Assembly (NCBI RefSeq): GCF_024259515.1
Contig: NZ_JANBWE010000003.1
Coordinates: 351,440 to 415,439, forward strand
Source of the DNA: Salirhabdus salicampi
Lineage (GTDB): Bacteria; Bacillota; Bacilli; Bacillales; Alkalibacillaceae
Length of the DNA stretch: 64,000 nt
Reading direction: 5' to 3'
Translations under genes and position numbers: made by a program
In this document: in pieces, positions 46,427 through 56,173 of the stretch
Layout of the letters: every line of letters begins with the position of its first letter
Position numbering within the stretch: position 1 is the stretch's first letter
Notes under the pieces: model-generated
Database searches by the model: none
Told to the model about the DNA's origin: nothing
What the model saw: the letters and a program-made list of their open reading frames with translations, nothing else

Positions 46427-47548
46427 TTGAAGGTTTGTATAATTTGTAGTACTCCGTATCAACTGTTTAATGCTATAAATTTTAGAATTAATCACATCGA
46501 AAAGTATGATTATGTGGACTTATATATTAATGCAACATTTTCAGGTGCGAAAGAAATAAAAAGTAACTTGGATAACTTAAAATTATTTGAAAATGTATTT
46601 CTTATTAATTATCAACAGTGTAATAAAGAAATATACAACATTACAAAAAAGAATAAGGGGGTTAATAGGTTTGCTAAATACTTGATATTTAAGAAGAAGT
46701 TAAGTTTGATATTCAATAGCTACTCACCTATAAAAATTAAGTATGATAGGATGGTAATTCCATACTTACATTATGAACTGTTTTCGGTGATTTCAACATT
46801 TGTTAATGGTGTGTATTTTAATAACAAGAATGTCGCAATTGATGTTCTTGAAGAAGGTGTGGGCAGTTATAATATCGTAGACAGTAAAAGTAAAATACAG
46901 GTGGCTATAAGAAAAACAATAGGATTCTTGTATGTTCCTTCTATGAAATTTAACTATTATGTATATAAACCTGAGTTAATTAAAGATCATAAATTTAAAA
47001 AAATTTCATTAAAAAAATTAAACCCTGTTGAAAAAAATGAAAAGGTCATAAAGACATATAATAAAATATTCGGTTACAAGGAAAAATATAGTATTTGTAA
47101 TGAATATAAGTTTGTGTATTTAGAACAAGACTTAAAAACATTTAAGATATCGAAACAGAATGTTTTAGAAATAATTAACGTTATTTCTGGGAAATGTGGT
47201 CAGGAAAACTTCATTGTGAAAATGCATCCAAGGTCCAAAGAAAATATTTTTAATGGTAATATCTTTAATCAGTTTAGTGTTCCTTGGGAGCTAATAACTT
47301 TAAACAATAAATTACCCAACAATGTCCTGATTTCTGTATTATCTACTGCTTGTCTTACTCCTAAATTGTTATTTGACGAAGAACCAATTGTAATCCTTCT
47401 ATATAAGCTTTTTAAAGAAGATTTGGAATTCGCAAGTGAGCAGATAAGGTTAGCTGAGTCAGTAAAGAAAACTTATAGGCAAAATAAATTCTTTATTCCA
47501 TCCGATGTAGAGGAATTAAAAGAAATTTTATCTTTTATAGATAGATGA
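46427..47548 (+). CDS. Sialyltransferase-like glycosyltransferase, candidate pseudaminyltransferase
   Basis: A 373-residue protein resembling bacterial sialyl/polysialyltransferases (GT52/GT38-type GT-B). N-terminus KVCIICSTPYQLFNAINFRI; the acidic-Gly motif LEEGVGSY near residue 140; the CMP-binding VKMHPRSKE near 264; and a Ser/Thr motif SVLSTACLTPK near 304. These match the D/E-D/E-G, HP and S/T motifs of CMP-sialic acid users. The locus makes CMP-pseudaminic acid, so this is the natural candidate for its transferase. TTG 46427 has AAAAGGTG upstream; the longer reading from 46367 lacks a ribosome site. Confidence 0.72.
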   Translation: MKVCIICSTPYQLFNAINFRINHIEKYDYVDLYINATFSGAKEIKSNLDNLKLFENVFLINYQQCNKEIYNITKKNKGVNRFAKYLIFKKKLSLIFNSYSPIKIKYDRMVIPYLHYELFSVISTFVNGVYFNNKNVAIDVLEEGVGSYNIVDSKSKIQVAIRKTIGFLYVPSMKFNYYVYKPELIKDHKFKKISLKKLNPVEKNEKVIKTYNKIFGYKEKYSICNEYKFVYLEQDLKTFKISKQNVLEIINVISGKCGQENFIVKMHPRSKENIFNGNIFNQFSVPWELITLNNKLPNNVLISVLSTACLTPKLLFDEEPIVILLYKLFKEDLEFASEQIRLAESVKKTYRQNKFFIPSDVEELKEILSFIDR

Positions 47549-47649
47549 TTTATTAAATTCTATCTAAGAAGTTAAATAAAAACTACTAAAAATAAAGATA
47601 TATTTACTGTAGTTTTAAAATGAAGTATATATGAGATTGGAAAAATTAT

Positions 47650-48918
47650 ATGAAAATAAGGAAAATAATTAAAACTAACACTTATAAGAATATTATATCT
47701 TTAGGTTCTGCAACTCTCATAAAAGCAGTATTAGCTTTGTTAGTAGGTATTTCAACAAGAAACATGTTGGGTCCTGAACAATACGGTTACTGGATAACTA
47801 TTTCATTAATTTTTACTTTTACCCCATTATTTCAATTAGGGACATTAAATGCAATGAATAGGGAAGTACCATTTTATCTAGAGAGAAAAAATTTAAAAAA
47901 AGTACAAGAAATAAGGGATTCAGTATTTTCTTTCTTATTTACATTACCTTTATTTATCGTTATTTTATTGTTATTTATTAGTTCGTTAATTTACTTTAAG
48001 GATATAGATGTTGAATATAAAACAGGGTTATTTTTAGCTGCATTCATAGTATTTTTAAATTATTTATCAAGCTATGTAGAAATGTATTTTAAATCTCAAC
48101 AGGATTTTAAATTGACTTCAAACTTAATAACCACTAAGAGTGTTGCAAAATCGTTTTTCACTTTGATATTAGTATTTTTAATAGGTTATGAAGGTATGTA
48201 TTTGGGTATGATAATCGCTATAGCTTTTCAAGTTATTTTAGCAAGAAAAGTTATATCGATCCATAGAAGAAAATTTACATTTTCTCAATACAAAAAATTG
48301 ATAAAAATCGGCTTTCCAATATTGTTAGTAGGAATTGTATGGAATTTAATGATAGCATCTGATAAGTTCATTCTAACAATTTTTATGACACCTGAAGATT
48401 TAGGAAACTATAGTGTTGGTACATTTGTATTTACTACATTGATGCTAGTTCCACAAGTGTTAACACAAATATTTTATCCTAAAATTGTAAGATTAATTAG
48501 TAGAAATAAAATCATGGAAATTAGGAAATTGTACTGGAGGGTAAATAAATATTTATCGCTCATAATGCTTATTATAGTATTTGTTAGCTATCTTTTGATA
48601 CCTTACTTTATTAAGTGGTTTATGCCAGAATATGTAGAAGGAACTACAGCTGCACAGATGTTAATTTTTGGTATATACCCATTAACTTTAGTACAAATGG
48701 CAGGTAACTATTTCAACTCTACTAATAATCAAAAAGTATATGTTTCTATACAACTAATATGTTTATTACTTAATTTTCTACTCAGTATTTTATTATTAAA
48801 CAAATTTAATTCGATCAATTCAGTTGCATTAGCAACTTCTGTTACTTTTTATGTTTATTTTGTATTGATGAATGGTGTATTTTTAATTAAATCAAGGGGA
48901 AATTCAACAGTAAGTTAA
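47650..48918 (+). CDS. Oligosaccharide flippase (Wzx-like) of the capsule locus
   Basis: A 422-residue MOP-superfamily transporter with about twelve hydrophobic helices. LGSATLIKAVLALLVGISTRNMLGPEQYGYWITI at the N-terminus (in parts: LIKAVLALLVGISTRNMLG, PEQYGYWITI) and a central IKIGFPILLVGIVWNLMIAS are typical. It should export the diNAcBac-initiated capsule unit to the EpsG-like polymerase. It is very AT-rich: 48001-48060 has 14 G/C of 60 by hand count. Confidence 0.87.
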   Translation: MKIRKIIKTNTYKNIISLGSATLIKAVLALLVGISTRNMLGPEQYGYWITISLIFTFTPLFQLGTLNAMNREVPFYLERKNLKKVQEIRDSVFSFLFTLPLFIVILLLFISSLIYFKDIDVEYKTGLFLAAFIVFLNYLSSYVEMYFKSQQDFKLTSNLITTKSVAKSFFTLILVFLIGYEGMYLGMIIAIAFQVILARKVISIHRRKFTFSQYKKLIKIGFPILLVGIVWNLMIASDKFILTIFMTPEDLGNYSVGTFVFTTLMLVPQVLTQIFYPKIVRLISRNKIMEIRKLYWRVNKYLSLIMLIIVFVSYLLIPYFIKWFMPEYVEGTTAAQMLIFGIYPLTLVQMAGNYFNSTNNQKVYVSIQLICLLLNFLLSILLLNKFNSINSVALATSVTFYVYFVLMNGVFLIKSRGNSTVS

Positions 48919-48993
48919 TTTTAATCCAGGAGTATTAAAGAAATATTTGACTAATGAAAAAGGCAACTTAGTCTTTAATTAAAAAGGGGATAA

Positions 48994-49971
<978 letters not shown>

Positions 49972-50016
49972 TAATTATTTTCCTCTATTTAAATATGGAA
50001 AGGAAGTTTACTTAAT

Positions 50017-51189
50017 ATGGGTAATAAAGCAATCAGAAGCAGTTATTTACCATATGGACGGCAATGGATTGACGAAGAAGATATTCAATCCGTGGTAAAT
50101 GTTTTAAAAGGTGACTATTTAACAACTGGGCCTGCGGTAGGTGAATTTGAAAAAGATGTTGCTTCCTACGTTGGAGCTAAGTATGCTGTTGCATTTTCGA
50201 ATGGAACAGCTGCACTTCATGGAGCTTGTTTTGCAGCTGGTATTTGTGAAGGAGATGAAGTTATCACAACACCAATGACGTTTGCTGCAAGTTCTAATTG
50301 TGTTCTTTATCAAGGTGGCAAGCCAGTTTTTGCCGATATAGATTCAAAGACTTATAATATTGATCCCAAAAAAGTTGAAGAGTTAATTAATGAGAATACA
50401 AAAGCAATTATTCCTGTACATTTCACTGGACAACCAGTTGATATAGATGCAATTCACCAACTTGCTAAAGAGCACAATTTGGTGGTAATTGAGGACGCTG
50501 CACATGCCTTGGGTGCAACTTATAAAGGTGAAAAGATAGGATCAATAAGTGGTATGACAATGTTTAGTTTTCATCCAGTGAAACATATTACTTCTGGAGA
50601 AGGCGGAATTATAACAACTAATAATGAAGAGTATTATCAAAAATTAATACAATTTAGATCCCACGGAATTACCCGAGAATCTGAAAAGTTAATAGAAAAT
50701 CATGGTCCTTGGTATTATGAAATGCAGTTCTTAGGCTTTAATTACCGAATGACAGATATTCAAGCTGCTCTTGGTACTAGTCAATTGAAGAAGATTGATA
50801 ATTTTGTTGACTTAAGAAAGAAGTATGTATCGATTTATAACGAGGCTTTTAAAGAGATAGATGAAATTCAAACTCCATATCAAGATCATAATGGCATATC
50901 AAGCTGGCACTTATACATTATACGTTTAGATTTAGATAAGTTGTCGGTGAGCAGAAAAGAAATATTTGAAGCTTTAGTTAACGAAAAAATAGGTGTTAAC
51001 GTGCATTATATTCCTGTTCATCTTCTGCCTTACTATTCACAATTGGGTTACCAACGTGGATTATGTCCAAATGCAGAAAAGTTGTATGAGGAAATCATTA
51101 CATTACCACTTTTCCCTGCAATGACAGAAGAAGATGTAATGGATGTAATAACAGCTGTAAATAAAGTAGTAAATACTTATCGAAAGTAG
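50017..51189 (+). CDS. pseC: UDP-4-amino-4,6-dideoxy-N-acetyl-beta-L-altrosamine transaminase
   Basis: A 390-residue PLP aminotransferase of the PseC group. LPYGRQWIDEEDIQSVVNVL at the N-terminus, GPAVGEFEKDVASYVGAKYA, SNGTAALHGACFAAGI, VIEDAAHALGATYKGEKIGS and the cofactor Lys in SFHPVKHITSGEGGII near residue 187. The HPVKHIT motif distinguishes PseC from PglE (GNKIIT) encoded earlier. It aminates the PseB product with glutamate as donor. Confidence 0.95.
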   Translation: MGNKAIRSSYLPYGRQWIDEEDIQSVVNVLKGDYLTTGPAVGEFEKDVASYVGAKYAVAFSNGTAALHGACFAAGICEGDEVITTPMTFAASSNCVLYQGGKPVFADIDSKTYNIDPKKVEELINENTKAIIPVHFTGQPVDIDAIHQLAKEHNLVVIEDAAHALGATYKGEKIGSISGMTMFSFHPVKHITSGEGGIITTNNEEYYQKLIQFRSHGITRESEKLIENHGPWYYEMQFLGFNYRMTDIQAALGTSQLKKIDNFVDLRKKYVSIYNEAFKEIDEIQTPYQDHNGISSWHLYIIRLDLDKLSVSRKEIFEALVNEKIGVNVHYIPVHLLPYYSQLGYQRGLCPNAEKLYEEIITLPLFPAMTEEDVMDVITAVNKVVNTYRK

Positions 51190-51198
51190 GGTAATTAC

Positions 51199-51933
51199 AT
51201 GAAAATTGCAGCTATTATACAAGCAAGAATGGGTTCAACAAGACTGTCAGGAAAAGTAATGAAAGATATAAAGGGAAGAACTGTTCTATCCCATGTTATT
51301 GAAAGAGTTAGACAATCTAATTTAATTGAAGAGATAATTATTGCTACAACGGTACATGAGAAAGATACTATTATTGAAAAAGAAGCAATTAAATGTGGTG
51401 CTAAGGTATATAGGGGTAGCGAAGAAGACGTTCTCAGTCGTTACTACTTAGCAGCAAAAGAAAACAATATTGATATTATTGTAAGGATTACTTCTGATTG
51501 TCCTGTAATTGATGCCTATGTAATTGATGAAATTATTAGTTTCTATCGGAATGAAAAATATGAAATTGTAACAAATGCTGGATCAGATCTAAGTCAAAGA
51601 ACATATCCTCGAGGATTAGATACAGAAGTATTCTCATTTAATGCATTAGAAGATGCATTTTATAACGGAAGAGAAAAGTATCATAGAGAACATGTCACTC
51701 CTTATATTTATGAAAAAAGTAATAAAATACATTACTTTAAGAATGATGTTAATTATTCTAAATATCGATGGACTTTAGATACAGAAGAGGATTTTGAATT
51801 AATAAGTGAAATTTATAATAAACTATATAAAGGAACACATGACTTTTATCTTCAAGATATAATTGAAATCTTTGAGAAAGAACCGGAAATGTATACTATC
51901 AATGCACATATTGAACAAAAGAAAATTAATTAA
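51199..51933 (+). CDS. pseF: Pseudaminic acid cytidylyltransferase (SpsF-like)
   Basis: A 244-residue cytidylyltransferase-fold protein. It begins KIAAIIQARMGSTRLSGKVM, the SpsF-type version of the signature, with RITSDCPVIDAYVIDEII and YPRGLDTEVFSFNAL. In this position it must be the enzyme that makes CMP-pseudaminic acid. Campylobacter-type PseF has a different N-terminal signature; the SpsF-type form is found in Bacillus spore-coat and Pse loci. Confidence 0.88.
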   Translation: MKIAAIIQARMGSTRLSGKVMKDIKGRTVLSHVIERVRQSNLIEEIIIATTVHEKDTIIEKEAIKCGAKVYRGSEEDVLSRYYLAAKENNIDIIVRITSDCPVIDAYVIDEIISFYRNEKYEIVTNAGSDLSQRTYPRGLDTEVFSFNALEDAFYNGREKYHREHVTPYIYEKSNKIHYFKNDVNYSKYRWTLDTEEDFELISEIYNKLYKGTHDFYLQDIIEIFEKEPEMYTINAHIEQKKIN

Positions 51934-51948
51934 AAAAGGATGAAAGAT

Positions 51949-53418
51949 ATGAGGGCATTGATTTTTACAGAGGGCGGCAGTCAAATAGGTTTAGGACATA
52001 TCTCAAGGTGCAGTTCTCTATATGATGAATTGACGAACAGAGGGATTGAAGTTGAATTCATAATTAATAGCGACACCGGGAAATTTGAGATCATTAAAGA
52101 TAAACAATACAAGATAGTTAATTGGTTATCAAAAGAATTTTTAACCAATTATATTAAACAGTGTGACTATTGCATTGTAGACTCTTACTTGGCTAGTTAC
52201 GATATATATAGAATTATTTCAAAACGTGCAGCAAAAACTTTATTTATTGATGATAATGGAAGGATTGATTATCCAGAAGGAATAGTTGTTAATCCATCTC
52301 TTAGTACCCAAGCAGTTGAGTATCCTATAAATGATACTAACTGCTATTTACTTGGACCAAAATATGTTATTTTGAGAAGCCCCTTCACCCAAGTAAGAAG
52401 AACACATATTAATCCGCAAGTAAAAGAAGTACTGATAACATTAGGTGGATCTGATATACACAATTTAACTCCGAATATCCTAAAAAACCTTGCCATTAAT
52501 AACTCAGAAATTACTTTCAATGTAGTTATAGGAAATGCGTTTGAAAATATCAAAGAAATAAAGAGTATTAGATCAAAGAATTTCAACTTTTATGAGAATG
52601 CCACAGCTGCAGAAATGAAATCTATTATGCTAAAGTCTGATTTTGCTATCACTGCTGCAGGACAGACGATTTATGAATTGTTAGCTACTCAAACACCGTT
52701 TATTCCGATAAAGGTAATTGACAATCAGCATCATAATATCTTAGCTTTAAAAGAACTTAATTTGATTGAGACAGCTCTTGAATATAGTGATACTTTCTTT
52801 AGTGAAAAGTTAATTTATAAATTTGAGAATTTGAAGAAATTTAATAATCGTATAGGATTGGTAGAAAAGTACAAGGAAGTAATTGATGGGTTAGGCAGTA
52901 AACGAATTATTGAAACTCTATTATCAGGAGAGGTTATGGAAAAGGAATACTTTTTAAGAAAAGTAAAGGACCAAGATATTTATGATGTGTTTCAATTATC
53001 AAATGAGGATTATGTAAGAAAGTACTCAATAAATACTACTAAAATTGATTGGAAAGATCATAAAAATTGGTTTCAAAACATTATTAAATCTGATAATCAT
53101 GTATTTTATGTTGTAACGGATTATACAGATAAATTCTTAGGACAAGTACGATATAGAATAGAGGATAAATCTGCAATCGTTAGTATTAGCTTTGGTAAAA
53201 CAATTGCAGGAAAAGGGCTAAGTAAAGAATTATTAAAAAAGAGCATTAAGTTAATTCAAGAGGAAAGAAATGAATTAAAGAATATTATAGCCTTTGTATC
53301 AGAAGAAAATATTGCATCAAAAAAGCTTTTTGAAAAGGTTGGCTTTTTATTAAGTGAAAGTAATAATAGGATGATTAAGTATATGTATTCAATAAAAGAG
53401 GAGTATGATAAATGCTAA
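51949..53418 (+). CDS. pseG: PseG-PseH fusion: UDP-sugar hydrolase plus N-acetyltransferase
   Basis: A 489-residue two-domain protein. The N-terminal about 325 residues are PseG: RALIFTEGGSQIGLGHISRC, CIVDSYLASYDIYRI, FIDDNGRIDYPEG, TLGGSDIHNLTP and FAITAAGQTIYELLATQTPF. The C-terminal about 155 residues are a GNAT domain (KEYFLRKVKDQDIYDVFQLS, FLGQVRYRIEDKSAIVSISF, GKGLSKELLKKSIKL, ENIASKKLFEKVGF) expected to be PseH. PseH acts just before PseG, so the fusion joins consecutive steps. ATG 51949 has AAGGA 8 nt upstream, so ATG 51940 is rejected. No separate pseH is present. It overlaps pseI by 7 bases. Confidence 0.92.
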   Translation: MRALIFTEGGSQIGLGHISRCSSLYDELTNRGIEVEFIINSDTGKFEIIKDKQYKIVNWLSKEFLTNYIKQCDYCIVDSYLASYDIYRIISKRAAKTLFIDDNGRIDYPEGIVVNPSLSTQAVEYPINDTNCYLLGPKYVILRSPFTQVRRTHINPQVKEVLITLGGSDIHNLTPNILKNLAINNSEITFNVVIGNAFENIKEIKSIRSKNFNFYENATAAEMKSIMLKSDFAITAAGQTIYELLATQTPFIPIKVIDNQHHNILALKELNLIETALEYSDTFFSEKLIYKFENLKKFNNRIGLVEKYKEVIDGLGSKRIIETLLSGEVMEKEYFLRKVKDQDIYDVFQLSNEDYVRKYSINTTKIDWKDHKNWFQNIIKSDNHVFYVVTDYTDKFLGQVRYRIEDKSAIVSISFGKTIAGKGLSKELLKKSIKLIQEERNELKNIIAFVSEENIASKKLFEKVGFLLSESNNRMIKYMYSIKEEYDKC

Positions 53419-54446
53419 TTGATAGATTTGACATTTCAAAAAAAGTTTTAATTATAGCAGAGATGTCAGCAAACCATGGACACGATATAAAAATTGCTAA
53501 AGAAACAATAAAAGCAGCGAAAGAAGCTGGAGCCGATGCAATTAAATTACAAACTTATACTGCTGATACAATAACGATTGATTGTGATAATGAGTACTTT
53601 AGGTTAGATCAGGGTACAATTTGGGATGGGAAAACGCTATACGACCTTTATAAAGAGGCTTATACACCTTGGGAATGGCATGAAGAGTTAATGAATTATT
53701 CCCATGAACTTGGTTTAATCTGTTTTTCAAGCCCTTTTGACATTTCAGCAGTTAATTTTTTAGAAAACTTAAACGTACCCGCTTATAAAGTAGCTTCATT
53801 TGAAATAACAGACATACCACTAATTGAATACATTGCAAGTAAAGGGAAACCTATCATTATTTCAACAGGTATCGCCACTCTTGGTGAGATTGATGATGCA
53901 GTACAAGCATGCAAGAGGGTGGGAAATGATAAAATTATATTATTAAAATGCACCTCCGCATATCCAGCGATGATAGAAGATGCGAACCTTTTAACAATGA
54001 AAAACTTAAAAGAAACATTTAATGTTGAAGTTGGTTTATCAGATCATACTTTAGGGATAACAGTACCTATTGTTTCGGTTGCTTTGGGAGCTAGGGTTAT
54101 AGAAAAGCATTTTATATTAGATAAAAGTATCGGCGGACCTGATGCTAGTTTTTCATTGGACAAGCAAGAGTTTAAGTTGTTAGTTGACTCAGTAAGAGAT
54201 GCTGAGCGGTCATTAGGAAGTGTGGATTATAAACTTACGGAAAAAAAGGAAAAAAGTAGAGAATTTTCACGTTCGTTATTTGTTGTGAAAGATATAAAAG
54301 CAGGAGATTATTTTACTGAAGATAATGTTAAATCTATAAGACCAGGATATGGGCTAAAACCGAGACATATCCGATCTGTAATAGGGCAAAAAGCAAGACA
54401 AGATATTAGTAAGGGAACCCCTTTAAGTTGGGAAAGTATTGAGTAA
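53412..54446 (+). CDS. pseI: Pseudaminic acid synthase
   Basis: A 344-residue NeuB-family synthase condensing the altrosamine derivative with PEP. The TIM-barrel part has IIAEMSANHGHDIKIAKETI, AIKLQTYTADTITI, CFSSPFDISAVNFLENL, CTSAYPA, VGLSDHT and EKHFILDKSIGGPDASFSLD (in parts: EKHFILDKS and GGPDASFSLD). A C-terminal SAF/antifreeze-like domain (IKAGDYFTEDNVKSIRPGYG) begins near residue 290. The start lies inside the end of pseG-H. It is the last gene of the capsule locus; an IS21 remnant follows. Confidence 0.95.
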   Translation: MLIDRFDISKKVLIIAEMSANHGHDIKIAKETIKAAKEAGADAIKLQTYTADTITIDCDNEYFRLDQGTIWDGKTLYDLYKEAYTPWEWHEELMNYSHELGLICFSSPFDISAVNFLENLNVPAYKVASFEITDIPLIEYIASKGKPIIISTGIATLGEIDDAVQACKRVGNDKIILLKCTSAYPAMIEDANLLTMKNLKETFNVEVGLSDHTLGITVPIVSVALGARVIEKHFILDKSIGGPDASFSLDKQEFKLLVDSVRDAERSLGSVDYKLTEKKEKSREFSRSLFVVKDIKAGDYFTEDNVKSIRPGYGLKPRHIRSVIGQKARQDISKGTPLSWESIE

Positions 54447-54618
54447 TTCATTGATAAAAGAATTCAATGGTAGAAACGTAATATATGCGCAAAAATAATT
54501 TCATAATTTAAATAATGTAGCCCCCAATGGTATTTAATTGGAGGTAACATTTATTAAAGTCAAAGTTGTTATAGGAATAAACATTAAGTTTTAACCTTCC
54601 AATAATTAAGATGGGATT
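54447..54618. other. Intergenic stretch between pseI and the IS21 remnant
   Basis: 172 AT-rich bases with no ORF. A weak CATTGA/TCAATG hairpin lies near 54450-54470 but has no T-run, so no clear terminator for the capsule locus is seen. Confidence 0.6.
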
Positions 54619-54636
54619 TGTAGAATTGGGTGTAAG

Positions 54637-54684
54637 CAACGGTGATAAAATCCCTAATAACAACGGTTTCAAATTCCCCAATAA
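54637..54684. repeat. Two tandem 24-bp IS21 terminal repeats
   Basis: 54637-54660 and 54661-54684 both follow CAACGGT-n3/4-AAAnTCCC-n-AATAA. The 24-bp spacing equals that between repeats in the right-hand IS21-like end at 63.9 kb. Confidence 0.7.
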
Positions 54685-54739
54685 TAACAGATAATCATTT
54701 CTATACTAGATAAAGAGTTGGAGTGTAGAGATGATGATC

Positions 54740-55192
54740 AAGATTGGGGAGTTTTTTATGATTAGAGAATTACATCAAAAAGGATGGTCGATTACTGCTA
54801 TCTCTGAAGAAACGGGTTTTGATCCAAAAACCATTCGAAAGTACATAAATTCTGACGAATTACCGAAGCAGAAAAAGATTGATAAGAAAGGCAGTAAGTT
54901 GGATCCATTCAAAGATTATTTGAAGAAACGTATTAAAGAAGGAACTACGAATTGCACAGTACTTTTAGAAGAAATCGAAGCTATGGGATATGAAGGTAGA
55001 ATGACAATCCTTCGTGATTTTGTACGACCTTATCGTTCTCGGCCTAAAAAACAGGCAACCATGAGAGATGAAACTTCTCCCGGAAAACAAGCACGAATGG
55101 ACTTGAGGGCATCAAGGAAAATTTAAAGTTGATCAAGAGATGAAAGACAACTACGCTTTCACAATGGTATTGAGCTACTCAAGGATAATTGA
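54740..55192 (+). pseudogene. istA: IS21 transposase istA, N-terminal fragment with frameshift
   Basis: The first frame reads MIKIGEFFMIRELHQKGWSI, with the IS21 helix-turn-helix (ISEETGFDPKTIRKYI) and MTILRDFVRPYRSRPK, and ends at a stop at 55126. Homology continues in the +1 frame from about 55105 (GKFKVDQEMKDNYAFTMVLS, then YSRIIE), so there is a frameshift where DWG-like residues would be expected, and the gene is cut off at about 55192. It encodes only about a third of a normal IstA and lacks the full DDE domain, so it is not functional. Confidence 0.85.
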
Positions 55193-55198
55193 ATCCAT

Positions 55199-55702
55199 TC
55201 ACATCCCTCTCTCCATTAATCCACTACCATCATCCTCCGAAAACGCCAATATGCACATGGCGGTTCGGTGCATTTGTTTTTCTAAAACATAATAGGAATC
55301 TTTCAGTTGTAGGGATCGTCCGTTTTTGAAGAATATGTTCGATTGATAGCCAAGATGATGTTTGCTGTGGAGTGGTTTAATGAACTTAACATGATGATAA
55401 AAAATCCAATGGCAGTGGAATTTCGTTGGGGAGAGTGTAGGGAAAGCGTAGAGGTTTTGGTGAAGGCTAATCGGAATCGGGACTTTTCGGCTGTAGCCGG
55501 TTTGATGCATGACGGCTGCTCTCCTCCCTTCCAAAGAAGAGCCATGGTCAAGACAAGCCCGTTTCATAATTTGGAGGGGCGTTTTCTTAATGTACAACGT
55601 CTTGTTTCGTTCGAGGACGGTCGTGTCATATTCTAGCTGTACAGCTGGTAATAGCGCCATAGTCTGTTCGCTAACTTGATAGTGAGTTAGAATATTTTCC
55701 AT
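55199..55702 (-). CDS. comK: Competence transcription factor ComK homologue (short C-terminus)
   Basis: A 167-residue protein clearly similar to Bacillus subtilis ComK: TPLQIMKRACLDHGSSLEGR matches PLQIVDRSC..FGSSYAGRK, YAFPTLSPTKFHCHWI matches FLFPTLSSTRPQCGWI, and FFKNGRSLQLKDSYYVLEKQ plus MHRTAM matches the NG..MELP.SYNSFENQVYRTA region. Bacillus subtilis ComK has 192 residues; this one ends about 25 residues earlier, directly beside the IS21 remnant. ATG 55702 follows AAAGGAG. ComK activates DNA-uptake genes; whether this short form is active is unknown. A plus-strand ORF at 55343-55636 is only its shadow. Confidence 0.85.
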   Translation of the reverse strand: MENILTHYQVSEQTMALLPAVQLEYDTTVLERNKTLYIKKTPLQIMKRACLDHGSSLEGRRAAVMHQTGYSRKVPIPISLHQNLYAFPTLSPTKFHCHWIFYHHVKFIKPLHSKHHLGYQSNIFFKNGRSLQLKDSYYVLEKQMHRTAMCILAFSEDDGSGLMERGM

Positions 55703-55751
55703 AATAGTCACTCCTTTGAGGATGTTGTTCAAAAGGGGATGATCAGGGGTA

Positions 55752-56012
55752 TCATCCATCGGGACTGCTTGTTTGATGATTTTTCTCCTTTCGAATCTGC
55801 TCATAAATATCACTAATCTTTATATCTAAAACGACCTCAAGTTTATATATGCTGCTTGCTTTCGGGTTTACCTCGCCACGTTCAATCTTTCCGTAACTTT
55901 TCTCGTGCATGCCAGTCATTTGATCGATATCCGCTTGTGTAAGCCCAAGTTCCATACGTCGGTTGCGAAGATATTTGCCAAATCGTTTTAAATCCAAGTC
56001 ATGATAGAACAT
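55752..56012 (-). CDS. XRE-family helix-turn-helix regulator
   Basis: An 86-residue DNA-binding protein: DLKRFGKYLRNRRMELGLTQ, ADIDQMTGMHEKSYGKIERG, EVNPKASSIYKLEVVLDI, a complete lambda-repressor-like HTH with a short tail. ATG 56012 has GGGAAGGAG 9 nt upstream, so the longer reading from 56039 is rejected. It lies 49 nt upstream of comK on the same strand and may be co-transcribed with it, which suggests a role in competence control. Confidence 0.88.
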   Translation of the reverse strand: MFYHDLDLKRFGKYLRNRRMELGLTQADIDQMTGMHEKSYGKIERGEVNPKASSIYKLEVVLDIKISDIYEQIRKEKNHQTSSPDG

Positions 56013-56040
56013 CGTGAAAAGCTCCTTCCCAAAAATCAAT

Positions 56041-56079
56041 TATCTAAATATATTACGCTATGTACACAACCTACAGGTT
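56041..56079 (-). promoter_or_regulatory. Predicted promoter of xre-comK with adjacent inverted repeat
   Basis: On the minus strand, -35 TTGTGT (56069-56064), a 17-nt spacer, and -10 TAGATA (56046-56041). AACCT/AGGTT arms (56068-56079) border the -35, a possible site for the XRE protein itself. Confidence 0.45.
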
Positions 56080-56138
56080 ACTTTTGGGAAAATAGTAATT
56101 TTTTTAAAGGAAAGGATACTTTTCTATTAAGAGGAAAC

Positions 56139-56173
56139 GAAAAAAGATAGAGCCGAATCATAGAGACTCTATC
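56139..56173 (-). terminator. Terminator after the sigma factor gene
   Basis: Read on the minus strand: GATAGAG (56173-56167), a 14-nt loop, CTCTATC (56152-56146), then T6. It overlaps the stop codon of the sigma gene and separates it from xre-comK. Confidence 0.8.

Larger units (their letters stand above)
54619..55196 (+). mobile_element. Decayed left end of an IS21-family element
   Basis: The segment contains two adjacent 24-bp terminal-type repeats followed by the start of istA. IS21 elements typically have several repeated transposase-binding sites at their ends. The element stops abruptly about 7 bases from the end of comK; istB and the right end are missing. Confidence 0.75.

Noticed and set aside
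54637..54684. CRISPR-like repeat pair
   Set aside because: Only two adjacent imperfect 24-bp units without spacers, directly before an IS21 istA; these are IS terminal repeats.
55343..55636. Plus-strand ORF opposite comK
   Set aside because: The minus strand encodes a clear ComK homologue with a good ribosome site; the plus ORF has neither motif nor ribosome site.
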